In this document: in pieces, positions 32,600-42,570 of the stretch
Numbering within the stretch: position 1 is the first letter of the stretch
Layout: every line of letters starts with the position of its first letter
NCBI GenBank assembly: GCA_018806985.1
Contig: JADANN010000461.1
Location: 3,805,276-3,869,275, forward strand
Direction of reading: 5' to 3'
Length of the DNA stretch: 64,000 nucleotides
From: Angiostrongylus vasorum
Lineage: Eukaryota > Nematoda > Chromadorea > Rhabditida > Metastrongylidae
Notes under the pieces: generated by a model
The model's database searches: none
The model's input: only the letters and a program-made list of their open reading frames with translations
What the model was told of the DNA's origin: nothing
Translations under genes and position numbers: made by a program

Positions 32600-33760
32600 T
32601 TCGGCCAAACACCTCCATAACCAAACAGAGAAAATGCTAAACCAAGATTTCAATCACATTGAACACAGAATAGCTTCTTTGCACGCTCACCGCTTTCTCC
32701 ATGAGTCTTCCACTGGGTATGTCGGGTGGAGACCAACCGCAAAGACTTCATATGGAAGCGTAATGTGCCCCTCCCATCAGAATAACAGGCTTTATATAGT
32801 GCCCAATATCACGCGTGATAATGAGGCATTCTTCCCTGCGGTTTCTCGGATTTCCGGAATTAATCCAGAACTCCTCGAGAGTTTTGCGCGCTTGTGTTCT
32901 CGATTCCCTGTGCGAGGATCGTGACACGTACTTCAAAGTCCTCCCCGTTATGTCTGTGGGTCCTATGCGTGCCTAGTGGGTATTTGGTTTACGTTTGCCG
33001 ACAAGATGTTCTTTTATGCGGACACAGAGTGGTCTGCCCGTTTCGCCAATGTGTTCGTCTCCGCACGCCTTACAAGAGGTCAGATAAGCTGTACCCGTGC
33101 TCATGCAATCACCGTCTCTACCATTAGGGCAAACTATGCAATTTTGCGTTGCACATAGACGGTCATATAGGCGGTTACGAACTAGTTGGCGCCTAAGATT
33201 ACTCGGTGGCATTTCAACTACGTTTACTGAATTCTCTGGACCCGCCCTTCTTAAGCAGCGTTTTATAATTGCACTTGCACCATTTGAGATGAAGGGTAGG
33301 ATAAACGGGACCATTTTATCGCCAGAGTTGTCGTTTGGGATCTAGGATTTCCCCTACACCTATCACGAGCTACAGTTTCGTAGCCATTAGAAATGGATAT
33401 TTGCCGTGTCAAGTTCCGGGACTCCCTCTCTGCTCTCTTCCCGTGCACACGTTGGTTGCTCTTCGGAACATGTTTCTGACAAGTGCTCTTTTCGTGTGAG
33501 AGGGGTGATAGGAGAGGTAATGAACCAAGATGTTTTTTACTGCTAGACTTTCGGTACCACTTCCTAATGTAGCCATTTTCAAAATATTCTGTTTTCCTTG
33601 AGTTTATGGATTTTCTAACTTGTTTTAGGTAGTAGTCTAGCGAATCATATTTGAGTGATAAACAGCTCCAATTACAGATGTTTCTTACAATTGTTATGGT
33701 TAGCGCACTATTGAAAGTTGCTATAGTGGAGGGCGAATGGCCCAAGTTGCCACACGGTGA
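32600..33760 (-). mobile_element. Penelope-like retroelement, 3' half with GIY-YIG endonuclease
   Basis: From 33660 down: KYDSLDYYLKQVRKSIN, FENGYIRKWYRKSSSKKHLG, then RESRNLTRQISISNGYE and RRQLVRNRLYDRLC. The GIY-YIG block is YLTSCKACGDEHIGETGRP with RIKEHL (33070-32980). The tail KTLEEFWINSGNPRNRREE follows (32890-32830) and ends at 32748. The order RT linker, Cys-containing segment, GIY-YIG and tail is that of endonuclease-bearing Penelope-like elements. RT itself is missing (5'-truncated) and at least two frame changes are needed, so it is inactive. A hammerhead-like motif lies just 3'. Confidence 0.78.
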
Positions 33761-33848
33761 GTATTCGGTCGTACCGGCGATCCCTTGAATATCCTTCTTC
33801 TTTCCTTTTGCACTTCGACGACTTTTAATGCCACATATTGCTTAAGAG

Positions 33849-34636
33849 ATGAGCGAGCTGACCGCACAAGCAGCTCCTCCTCGTCCTCCAAGGGCAGCCA
33901 CTAGTCCACTGCCGTTCGCGGAGCAAATCGGTCCTCCTTCGTTACGAGCGAAGCGAGCAATCACACCAATTCCAACAGGTCAATTTCTTGTAAAAAAAGT
34001 TCCATTTGTTTTCGAACTTTGTTCGAAGTGTCGGCAATATTGACGAAATTCTTAATAACCAAGCAACTCAAGTGTGCATAAGAATGCCTTTCGTTCTGCT
34101 CGAGCAGTAGAGCTACCCGGTGGAGCCGTCCTATTCAAGAGGAAAGAGAAGAAGCCACAATTTTCGTATGAAGTCTCTATCTTTGCTAATGTTTAGCACG
34201 AATAGCTCTTCTGGTTGTGCCATATTGACTAGGTTTATCACTGGTAAGTAGTTGGGTTTTCACTTGCGTGAATGGGCACATTTTTTGATAGCAAACTTGA
34301 ACCGTCTACGATGTATGTTCCTGTCACCCTGACATTGCAATTCTGTCCAAACCTCAACGTGACATACTACGTAAGTACATATGAACGTTGTACGGAACGT
34401 ACAAGTTAACCCGGTGCGTCGGAAGCAGAGTGATCAACTCTGGAGCATTCAGCGCAAGCACACCGTCGTCGTTTTTGTTCCAGCGTATTCCATACCACTC
34501 TCTAGCTGGGAACATAAAGTGGAGAGAAAAGATGGCGTTTTTTAAACTTAGCAAATTTAAAACTACATAACTGGTATTATCTTTTAGATTAATATTGATA
34601 TTTCAGGAGCATTCCTTGCCACGACCTAGAATGTGA
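33849..34636 (+). CDS. Small proline-rich N-terminus protein, four exons, function unknown
   Basis: Exons 33849-33978, 34108-34165, 34292-34370 and 34607-34636 join in phase (1, 2, 0). Donors are GTCAAT, GTATGA and GTAAGT; acceptors are GAGCAG, GATAG and TTTCAG. The product is 98 residues. The N-terminus is Pro/Ala-rich (MSELTAQAAPPRPPRAATSP), then SLRAKRAITPIP, ELPGGAVLFKRKEKKPQF and TLTLQFCPNLNVTYY, ending SLPRPRM. There is no signal peptide and the protein is basic. The start is supported by an in-frame TAA two codons upstream. Poly(A) signals follow at 34730 and 34741. I do not recognise the family. The last exon is the least certain: a longer open frame at 34608-34697 would need a different phase. 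Confidence 0.62.
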
Positions 34637-34729
34637 GCTTATCATCACAATCACCACAACTCCAGTTGCAGCACTATCATTATGGCTTTTTTTCTAAATA
34701 TGTTCCCATCAATGCGGGTATATCACTAA

Positions 34730-34746
34730 AATAAACGTTTAATAAA
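34730..34746 (+). terminator. Two AATAAA poly(A) signals
   Basis: AATAAA at 34730-34735 and again at 34741-34746, about 95 bases after the stop of the proline-rich protein gene. Confidence 0.5.
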
Positions 34747-34836
34747 TGTAAATAGCCTTATATGTAAACATTTAAAGCGAAGATCCATTGGTTACTAGCA
34801 ATATCACTAATGTGTCTGGATCAATTTGTTAGAAGT

Positions 34837-35222
34837 ACTTGATACTTGATACTTGATACTTGAATGGCCCATCCTCACTGGTTGTGCGGGCCCCAGCATA
34901 ATCACCATTTTTCGGAGATTTGCTGGTTAAGCCGTTATGGTTCTCTGGATTCTCGTAGACAGCCTGGCCAAAGTCTGCCCCCAGGTCGTCACCACGACAG
35001 GCGGTAGCAGCTCTTGTGGATCAGAGAAAGATTTGCCACCATGCGACTTTGATGCCAGGACGGTGGTGGCTCCTGGTACTGGTTTAATCTTAGCTAGGCT
35101 TCCTGATGGAAAAGCCGAACTCCTTCTTAGCTTGGGAGACGCTGCCAGCGGATGAATCTCCCGCTATAAATCGCAGTCCGACACCCAGGAACACCTCTCA
35201 GTCACGATGAGGCGGTAAACCG
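34837..35222 (-). mobile_element. SINE-C copy 3, nearly full length
   Basis: On the plus strand it opens with three TTGATAC units, then GGTTGTGCGGGCCCCAGCAT, GATTTGCTGGTTAAGCC and GTGGATCAGAGAAAGATTTG. It closes with GTCCGACACCCAGGAACACC and CACGATGAGGCGGTAAACC. It ends within about 200 bases of the proline-rich gene's poly(A) signals. Confidence 0.82.
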
Positions 35223-35301
35223 TTGAGAGGTTGGAAGTAGGTTTAGCAATGCGAGTTTCACTGCACGTAGTGATTTCAAAAACCCTAACCTGAAGCATTT
35301 C

Positions 35302-35592
35302 TCAGGAAACACGACCCAGTAAGCCGTCAGTGATGTTTGGTGATAAATATCGCCTTGATATAACTTCCATTAAAGTTACTTGTGCAGAGTTTTTCATATA
35401 TTTTGAAACATTGTCCTCATCGTCTGTAGTGGCAGTAACGTCCGGAAGATTATCAGTGTACGACCAACATTTCCCGTTTCCCTCCTTTTTTTCATATTTT
35501 TTTGGTGAGCAATCACCAACAAGGGTTCCCAAACAAGAAAATAAAGAGAGGATAGAACAGATGCTTGAAATGTCTCCCTCTAATGCTCCCAT
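35302..35592 (-). CDS. Hypothetical ORF, 96 residues
   Basis: Not recognised. The frame begins MGALEGDISSICSILSLFSC, weakly hydrophobic, followed by a charged middle (SPKKYEKKEGNGKCW) and an acidic DDEDN patch. A 111-codon frame overlaps on the opposite strand and only one, if either, can be real. There is no repeat match in this window, no clear splice partner and no poly(A) signal that decides it. Confidence 0.2.
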   Translation of the reverse strand: MGALEGDISSICSILSLFSCLGTLVGDCSPKKYEKKEGNGKCWSYTDNLPDVTATTDDEDNVSKYMKNSAQVTLMEVISRRYLSPNITDGLLGRVS

Positions 35593-35703
35593 GTTTTCTT
35601 GCCTGCCACCGAAAATCTACTTAAGAGTTGCAAGAATCATGAACCAGCGGTGCAGTTTTTCATGAAATAAAAAGATGTCATTGGCTCCATCTTTCACAGT
35701 ATT

Positions 35704-35984
35704 AATAAAAGGATAAAAGAATAAAGCTCTCTACGTTGATCTATCCCTGAAGGATGTGCCATGCATTCGGCTTCATTAAGCATCGTTGGAGGTGATTGAA
35801 TGCATATCTGGCCTTTACAATGACTCGCGGTGGCACACCGATGTATCGAGACAGTGCTGCTATCCTCCCAGATATTTCTGGTACTAGTTCGCCGACCCCG
35901 AGGGATGGAGGACCTGGTGGAGCGCAAGGATCGATCCCATGTGTATTGCAATGCGTCTCCGACCACTGGTTACACGCACCTCTT
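35704..35984 (-). mobile_element. SINE-A copy 9
   Basis: Flanked on both sides by CAC(A)GTATTAATAAA (35697-35710) and CACACTATTAATAAA (35986-36000). This imperfect direct repeat is consistent with a target-site duplication. The body has a few small deletions near the GGAGGGATGG segment. Confidence 0.87.
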
Positions 35985-36329
35985 TCACACTATTAATAAA
36001 AACGAAGATTCCGTTAACCTAAGTCTTTTTTTCATACACACTCTTATAGAATAACTGGGGCGGTTTCATAAAGATCTGTGCAATAATACGAACGCCGTCT
36101 CTGGTTCGACACCACATCGGCTCGAGGAGGTGTGCATTTCTCTAGGGTGGGCGGCATGGGGAAGGACTTCTTTGAGAAGAGCTCCCTCCTAGTTATGAAG
36201 CCTGGTGAGTTCTCGAGATAAACACCTGAAAACTCCCGTAGCACACCTACTCCAGGAATCCAAAGAAAATCTGTTCCACCGGAAGAGTCAGATTTCAGCG
36301 GTATTCCTTCGGACAAAATCCTCAGCTGG

Positions 36330-36480
36330 CAAGCAAATCCACACCGGTTTCACCTTCATCGATTTAAAGAAGGCTTTTGACTCAGCTGAGATAGCTGAAG
36401 TCATGGGAAAGCCTGGACGACCAGAGCGTCATTACTCAATATATAAAGATTCTCCGTGACATTCACCGGATATTACATAT
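36330..36480 (+). mobile_element. RTE-type LINE fragment, reverse transcriptase block
   Basis: A short plus-strand frame reads FTFIDLKKAFDSAEIAEVMG, an RT palm motif with the first catalytic Asp region (FxDLxKAFD). It then loses frame. Sequence after 36480 resembles the element at 46.64-46.80 kb (GTAATACCGACTGCTGCAGG against GTGATACCGGCCACCGCACG). Confidence 0.7.
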
Positions 36481-36704
36481 CTTTTTAAAAAATATTGATT
36501 GTGCATGTGCTGGTTGGTGTAATACCGACTGCTGCAGGATGCATTGAGGCCAATAAAGCAGATCACAGTGGATGAGAGCAATAGATCAACAAGGCTACTT
36601 TCCAGTGACTAAACTTCGCTCGAGCCGTACCCATCAGATTGGACTCGATGCGTCAACGAAGATTCTCGGCTTCGAAGGTTCCAAAAAAATGTTGAAAAAT
36701 AATT

Positions 36705-37065
36705 CAGGTAGTACAACCACAATGATGTTGAGATATTTGCAAAACTATGGACCGCAGGTGTCTGTGATGGGGGAAAGGGCACGCTATCACCCTTCGCGGG
36801 GGCTAGCGCGTTCACCACCAAACCAAGCGGGTCCTTCGTTTTGATTACTGTAGCGCTATTAGATATAAAAATAGCTCAGAAAAAAACGAAAAAAGAGACT
36901 GGTACGATTTGGTGGCAGAAGCATTAGCCTCCAGAAAGGGTAAAAGCGTGTTCGAAGACACCTGCGATTCGGAGTTTTGCAAATGTCTTAGCCTCATTGT
37001 GGTTGTATCTCACACAATATCCGGTGGAAAAAATCGTAGTAAGCACTAAATAAAAGAATTGTCTT
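36705..37065. repeat. PAL foldback copy with long loop
   Basis: The left arm 36715-36840 (TGATGTTGAGATATTTGC, GGACCGCAGGTGTCTG, CGTTCACCACCA) and a diverged right arm 36910-37060 (CACCTGCGATTCGGAGTTTTG, AGCCTCATTGTGG, AAGCACTAAATAAAAG) enclose about 70 bases. Confidence 0.68.
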
Positions 37066-37168
37066 CAGATAATATTTCTGAAATCGACTTTTCTTTAAAC
37101 TCGGTGTGACTAACCACCTGCATTCTTTCATTGATGAGCTAACAGGGGGTTGGTAACTACTCGGACCA

Positions 37169-37208
37169 TCGGCTCTGTGGAAGACGAAGACATGGAATCG
37201 TCAGCCGA
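37169..37208 (+). ncRNA. Hammerhead-like motif with perfect helix I
   Basis: TCGGCT, CTGTGGA (consensus CTGANGA, two changes), A, GACG-AAGA-CATG, GAATC, GTC, AGCCGA, then AATAAA. Helix I pairs six of six and the GTC triplet is intact, but the core and the GAAA block are mutated. Confidence 0.5.
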
Positions 37209-37329
37209 ATAAAGCCTATTATTTATCAACCTTGTGTTGGCTTATCAATGAAAAAAATGCTTCAGATAACCTTTTAACATTTTTTCAGTTATTTTCCCAT
37301 CTCTTTTTTTTTCATGGCGGAATATGAAG

Positions 37330-37545
37330 TGAATTGAAACCACAAGGATGCTGGGATGTGAGCAGAAGCCGAAAGTTCAGCTAGATCTTGAACCAGCGTT
37401 TAGCGCTATTGGGGTTCACGTGCCATCCACTACCCCTAACAAGGCTCTAGCTTTGCTTTTCTTTCGGTCATGTTCTTACGCTATTAGTGCTATCACCATT
37501 CACCCTGTCAACGGGATTGATCCGCGATGCACAAATCTGCATTGA
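37330..37545. repeat. PAL-related diverged arm
   Basis: ACCACAAGGATGCTGGGATG, TTCACGTGCCATCCACTACC and CACCCTGTCAACGGGATTGATC correspond to arm and loop sequence of the PAL family. The 65-codon plus frame is probably a repeat frame. Confidence 0.45.
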
Positions 37546-37799
37546 GTAAGACTTCAGATAATTTCTAATGCTAGGCAATGAATAAGTTGTTATATGCTCT
37601 GATTGGGTTAACGAGCCTGATGAAGTTTTTCTTTGAAGGGCGAAAGTGATGCTCTGTGTGACATGTTATTTTTAGAGTACTACACGTGTATAAAATCATT
37701 TTTTTTGAAAGAATGGCTTAATTATTCATAAACACTTTCCAATAACTTACTACTGCATGCTGTACTTGTAGAAAATTGTGTTAGTTATAGATGCATTAT

Positions 37800-38076
37800 G
37801 GGCGCGTGATGCGCAGTGGTTGGAGGCGCCACTACGACACACACGTGGAATCGATCTCCGCGCCCATGGCCCACCAAGCCTTCCACCTCCCGGGCTCGGC
37901 AAATTGGTACCAGACCCTGTCTGGTAGGATAGCAGCACTGGTTCGATACATCGGTAGGTCACCACGAATCACTGTAAAGGCCAGAAATGCATCCAGTCAC
38001 CTCCAACGATACTTAATGAAGTCGAATGCACGGCGCATCCCTCAGAGATTGATCAACACCGAGAGCTTTATCCTTT
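37800..38076 (+). mobile_element. SINE-A copy 10, with 10-bp target-site duplication
   Basis: Sense-orientation full-length copy: head GGCGCGTGATGCGCAGTGG, B-box-like GGAATCGATC at 37847-37856, tail GAGCTTTATCCTTTT. A perfect TATAGATGCA occurs at 37786-37795 and 38077-38086. This is the clearest sign in the window that SINE-A moves by target-primed reverse transcription. Confidence 0.92.
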
Positions 38077-38794
38077 TATAGATGCAACTCAGCGTTCAAG
38101 AAGCATCTAGACCAATCGTGTTTTTTAAAAGCTGTCGACGTGCCGGAGAAGGTTTTGTTCTTTGCAAAGGCAAAATCAGCATCAACTTTTTAAGACTTTC
38201 CCATTTTTTTATATGGCATTCACTGAGACTTCGCCTTAACATGGCGAGAGAGCGTTCTCAGTGACGGCTCGCGATGAAGAGCAGGATCTTATTCCCAAAT
38301 TAAGCCAAAGTTCGAGAACAAATTCGCAATCTCTGCCGCAATGTCCAATTCAAAGCGAACCCGTGCGATATCGTTTTGCTCACAGAAAGGCAAATATCTG
38401 ATCAACATAGGCTGATGACAGTTTGTCATATGAATGTGTACCATGCTCCAAAGTGAAGCCACCTTGGAACACTAGTAAAAGTTAGTTACTCTGCAGTCAC
38501 CTTTCTAAAGAATTCGTCACTTAGGAAGGTACACAATTCAGACATTTTTGACGGCAACTACTGCATAAATTGTTTCTCGCTCTAGTCGGAGTATCAAGCG
38601 CGCACAGTTTAGCTATGAAGAAACCAAAGAGCTCGAACAGCCGAATAGAGCTTATTTTATCAACCTCGTGTTAGCTCATCAGCGAACGAAGGTACATTGA
38701 AATGTTCAATAGTTTTAATACGGTTGCCTTCCAAAAAAATCATTATCCCGATAGGTTTCACGCAATTTCCATCTTGTAGGGTACTGAAACCTCC

Positions 38795-39185
38795 CAACAG
38801 TTTACCGCCTCATACTAGCTGTGAGGTGTTCCTGAGTGTCGCGTTGCAATGTACAACGCGGAGATTCATCCCGCTGACAGGGTTCCCCAAGCTGAGAAAG
38901 GAGTCCAGCGTTTCCACCAGGAAGCCCAGCTAGGAGTAAACCAATACTGGGATCCGCCACCGTCCTGGTATCAAACTAGTCGCATTGTGGCAAACCTTCC
39001 TCTGATCCACAAGGGCGGCGACTGCCTGGACGACCTGAAGCTGACTTTGGCTAGGCTGACCTTGGAACACCAGGGAATCACAACGGCTAAACTAGCAAAA
39101 ACTACGAAAAAGATGGAAATTATGCTGGGTCCTGGGTAACCAGTGAACACTGGCTATCCAAGTATCCAGGTATCCAAGTAAGCAC
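38795..39185 (+). mobile_element. SINE-C copy 4
   Basis: From TTTACCGCCTCATACTAGC through TCGCGTTGCAATGTACAACG, GGAAGCCCAGCTAGGAG and CTGGTATCAAAC to TATGCTGGGTCCTGG and three TATCCAAG-like units. Full length with scattered changes. Confidence 0.82.
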
Positions 39186-39724
39186 GGGTAGTGAAATTTT
39201 TTGTTTAGTAATTCGGCAATGCATACCGTCTACTTTTGGATGGCAAAAATTGACGGGAATACTTGATTTTCTCTTATTCTGCTATAGCTCAACATGAAAT
39301 TGAAAACATTTTTAATGTAGCCGACGTCTCAGTGATACTGTCATCTTTAACGGTCGCTCGACTCAACATTAGCAGTGCACCACTACGGCTGCAAAAGAAC
39401 GTGCTTAAAGCAATGAACTTCTTAAGGGCTTATTGAATTTTTCGACAGACAGTCGTCATCGATTTCCCATCATTAGGGAGATAGATTCACCTCTCTCGTG
39501 AATTCTTTCATATAGCCATTTCATAACAATTTCGTTATAGTGAAAACAAGCAATTGTGGAAATCTCTTTAATAGATCTTCATCTTGGCAGATTGTAACAA
39601 ATGACACGCCAATTTCAATAATAATGTCTTATGATGGGCAGACTCCCTGAAAATATTGTTTATGTTTCTTATTAAATTCATAAAGTAAACATGTGACATC
39701 ATAATGAGGTTGATGCCAAGTGTA

Positions 39725-40200
39725 ACTACAAAGATGCTGAGATATACAACCACAAGATTGCTGAGATATTTGTAAAACTCTGGACCGCAGGTGTCTGCAG
39801 TGGGGAATGAGCGCGCTATTGTCCTTTCCGGGGAGTAACGTATTCACCACCACACCATGCGGGTTCTTCGTTTCGCCTGTCTCAGCTAGTTCTATCGATC
39901 AGTGCCGTCAGCAATCACCCGTCAACGGAATTCATCTGGGTTAAATGCCGATGTGGGCTCCCTCAGATCAATCCCGTCGACGAATGATTGCTGACGGCAC
40001 TGATCGATAAACTAGCTGAGAGACAGGGCGAAACGAAGAACCCGCATGGTGTGGTAGTGAACGCGTTACTACCCGGAAAAAGACAACAGCGCGTTCGTTC
40101 CCCACCGTAGACACCTGCGGTCCGAAGTTTTGCAAGCATCTCAGTAATCTTGTGGTTGTATTTCGCTTAATATCCTGCCATAAAAAATTATAGAACGCAG
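39725..40200. repeat. PAL foldback, long copy with mirrored loop
   Basis: Arms 39750-39895 and 40005-40180 pair over most of their length. The loop itself holds the inverted pair GATCAGTGCCGTCAGCAATC (39897) and GATTGCTGACGGCACTGATC (39986), so the palindrome is nearly continuous over about 430 bases. Confidence 0.82.
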
Positions 40201-40214
40201 AAAATAAAAAAACT

Positions 40215-40612
40215 AAACAATGATGCTGAGTTATTTACGAAACTTCGGATCAGTGTTTGCGAAGGAGATCGAACTCGTCATTAACGTTTTCGGAAGCTAA
40301 CGCGTTCACTACCACACCATGCAAGTCCTTCGTTTCGCTTCCCCTCTCAGTAGTCTTTTAACCCATAGTTGCTATCAACAATCACCCGTCAACGGGATTG
40401 ATCTAGCGAGCACAAATCGGCGTTGAACCCACTTAAGCTGAAGCTAGCGCTGTAGTGAACTGGTTAGCCCCCGGAAAGGGTAGGGGGCGAGTTCGTTCCC
40501 CACCGCCAACATCTGCGGTCAGGAGCTTTGCAAATATCTCAGCATCATTGTAGTTATGTTTTACATCATACTCTGCCATGAAAAAGAGTAAGCAGCAAAT
40601 AAAAGGTGAGTA
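40215..40612. repeat. PAL foldback, adjacent copy
   Basis: Begins about 20 bases after the previous copy. Arms: ATGATGCTGAGTTATTTACG, GTTCACTACCACACCATGC, CCCGTCAACGGGATTGATC (loop), then AGGAGCTTTGCAAATATCTC and GTAAGCAGCAAATAAAAG. More diverged than the 39.7 kb copy. Confidence 0.75.
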
Positions 40613-40619
40613 CAACGAA

Positions 40620-41350
40620 GTTGGTTTACACTTATATAACCACTAACTACCACTTATATATTGGCATGCCTTGGATAATGATGCATTATGCATTACAGAA
40701 GTGACTGAATAGATATTACAGCGATTTTTAATTCTAGTATAAGGGTGTCAGTTAGCCTAAACATGGGGAAATGAGGATTAATTGGTCTAGATCGAGAATC
40801 GAACCGACAACCGTATTCCACCGCATAGCACTACTAAATGTAGTGTGGCGCTCTGTCAAATAAACACAACGGAAACACGAAAATAAACAGAAGAAAACAA
40901 ACCTGTCAGTTCACAAAACCCATAGAAGGTATTTACGCACGTCCGCGAATCTGTTTATCCTGCCTGTAAGGAGAAGAGTCCATAATGAGCTTATTTTCAA
41001 CTAATCCAGAAAAAAAACTACAAGATAAATCTAATCAGATTTCCTATTAGACTACTTATAATGAATATTTCAGCCGCTGAGAAAATGAGTATCGATAAGA
41101 TGGAGCTGAACAACGTCATATCGACGTCGGTGAGATGTCAATGTTTGGCTAGAAGTAATCGTTTACAGAAAAAATTCCAAAAACTGTGACTTTTCGAATA
41201 TCTCCCGCCAGTTCTGTTCTCGTGATGTGCAAGTGACTACAAATCACGCCATGATTTTAAGGGGAACGGTAAGGTACATAATGACGTGAATTTACTATTT
41301 TGTGCGATCCATCTCAGATAAAAATCGATAAAGATCGATGATTATTCGTT
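40620..41350. other. Uncharacterised stretch
   Basis: No gene recognised. A minus-strand GGTTCGATTC at 40796-40805 with flanking GTGCTATGCGGTGG resembles the internal boxes of a tRNA-like SINE, but too little matches the three families above to assign it. Confidence 0.3.
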
Positions 41351-41359
41351 TTCAACTTT

Positions 41360-41470
41360 TTCTGAAGAGTTGGTTGAACCTCATCGGTGACGGATGCGAG
41401 GAAACCAGTCGGATGCAAGAAGTGTTGGGATCTGCCCAGTAGATGTGAAGGAGTCGTCGTTTGAAAAAAC
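41360..41470 (+). mobile_element. SINE-B 3' tail fragment
   Basis: GACGGATGCGAGGAAACCAG, AGAAGTGTTGGGATCTGCCC and AGTAGATGTGAAGG match the 3' end of the 63-kb SINE-B copy. The rest is missing. Confidence 0.55.
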
Positions 41471-41670
41471 GTATCGGGTATTGACAACCGCAAACAATCG
41501 AAATATGTCCAACGAGTAGTTTTGTTGCTGTGAAATATTTACGAAAATCCATGCTTAAGTTCACTATGATGTCAGTACAGAAATCCCTTCGTACTTTGCA
41601 GAGCGGATCGGCGACGTGAAAATGATTATTACTCTTTTATGCGGATAGAATGCTGATGCAAGATAAATGG

Positions 41671-41942
41671 TAAAGGATAAAGCTTTTGACGTTGGTCAAT
41701 CCATGATGAATATTAAACATAAATTCTGGTCAAGTATCGCTAATGCATATGTAGCTCACAAATGGGCTTGCGGTGGCCTGCCCATGTATCAAACCAGTGT
41801 TCCTGCCTTCCTAGATAAACTTGCTATCAATTTTTTCGACCCTGGAACGATAAAGGACATGGTAAGCGCGGAATGCTGGATCGAACCACAGACCATAGGC
41901 GTTTAGCAGGGCACCGCAAACTACTGCGCTACACGTGCTCCT
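41671..41942 (-). mobile_element. SINE-A copy 11, strongly diverged
   Basis: AAAGGATAAAGCTTTTGACG, GCGGTGGCCTGCCCATGTATC, GGATCGAACCACAG and CTACTGCGCTACACGTGCTCC retain the family order. The plus-strand 79-codon frame is a SINE frame. Confidence 0.75.
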
Positions 41943-42373
41943 TGCATTTGTGCTAACTCCTTCGAATTTCTTCTGAAACAACGTGGTAATATGGGTTTTT
42001 TTTTATGACCACATGTTGTAGTAGAATCACAGGAATAAAAAGCCGGAAAAAAGAAGTGAATTTCGAGCATCTCTTCGCCTACATGGTTTAAATAATGCCA
42101 TTTTCCGTCACTTTCAAGCTCTGAGCTCTTCTTCCGCTTTCGGCATGTTCCTAGCTCTCCCTCCGCATTTCCGCTTAGAATTTGAACTTTGCTGCGTTCA
42201 TAGTACCATTGTTGGTCACACCACTTTCTGCCAAAAATCAACTGTTGGGGATACGGAGGATCGGGGAGAATGCACTTGAAATGGTGCAAGTGCTGGAATG
42301 ACGTGATAAAAGGAATTTTTAAAGCTTGCTTAGTCTTCCATAGATCGGAATAGGAAAGATGTCGGATATTCAT
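41921..42373 (-). CDS. Hypothetical ORF, 150 residues
   Basis: Not recognised. It begins MNIRHLSYSDLWKTKQALK and has a Cys/His-bearing C-terminus. The last residues run into SINE-A copy 11, so the stop is supplied by the SINE and the native end is unknown. It lies 146 bases beyond the protease gene's last in-frame extension on the same strand and could be unrelated debris. No signal peptide. Confidence 0.2.
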   Translation of the reverse strand: MNIRHLSYSDLWKTKQALKIPFITSFQHLHHFKCILPDPPYPQQLIFGRKWCDQQWYYERSKVQILSGNAEGELGTCRKRKKSSELESDGKWHYLNHVGEEMLEIHFFFPAFYSCDSTTTCGHKKKPILPRCFRRNSKELAQMQGARVAQ

Positions 42374-42570
42374 GGATATTGGAAGAAGTGTGAAAATATG
42401 TTAGTGTCGACGTCGTCGTAACAACAAGCAACATTACCAGTATCAGGATCAAATCAGTAACAATTACTTTTACGAATATAATTAAACTTAAATAATAAAA
42501 ATTTAATTAAATTGAAAACTATGAAGCTGATAAAACAGCAATCCCTAAACCTTCAGGTGGTTCGTGTTCT

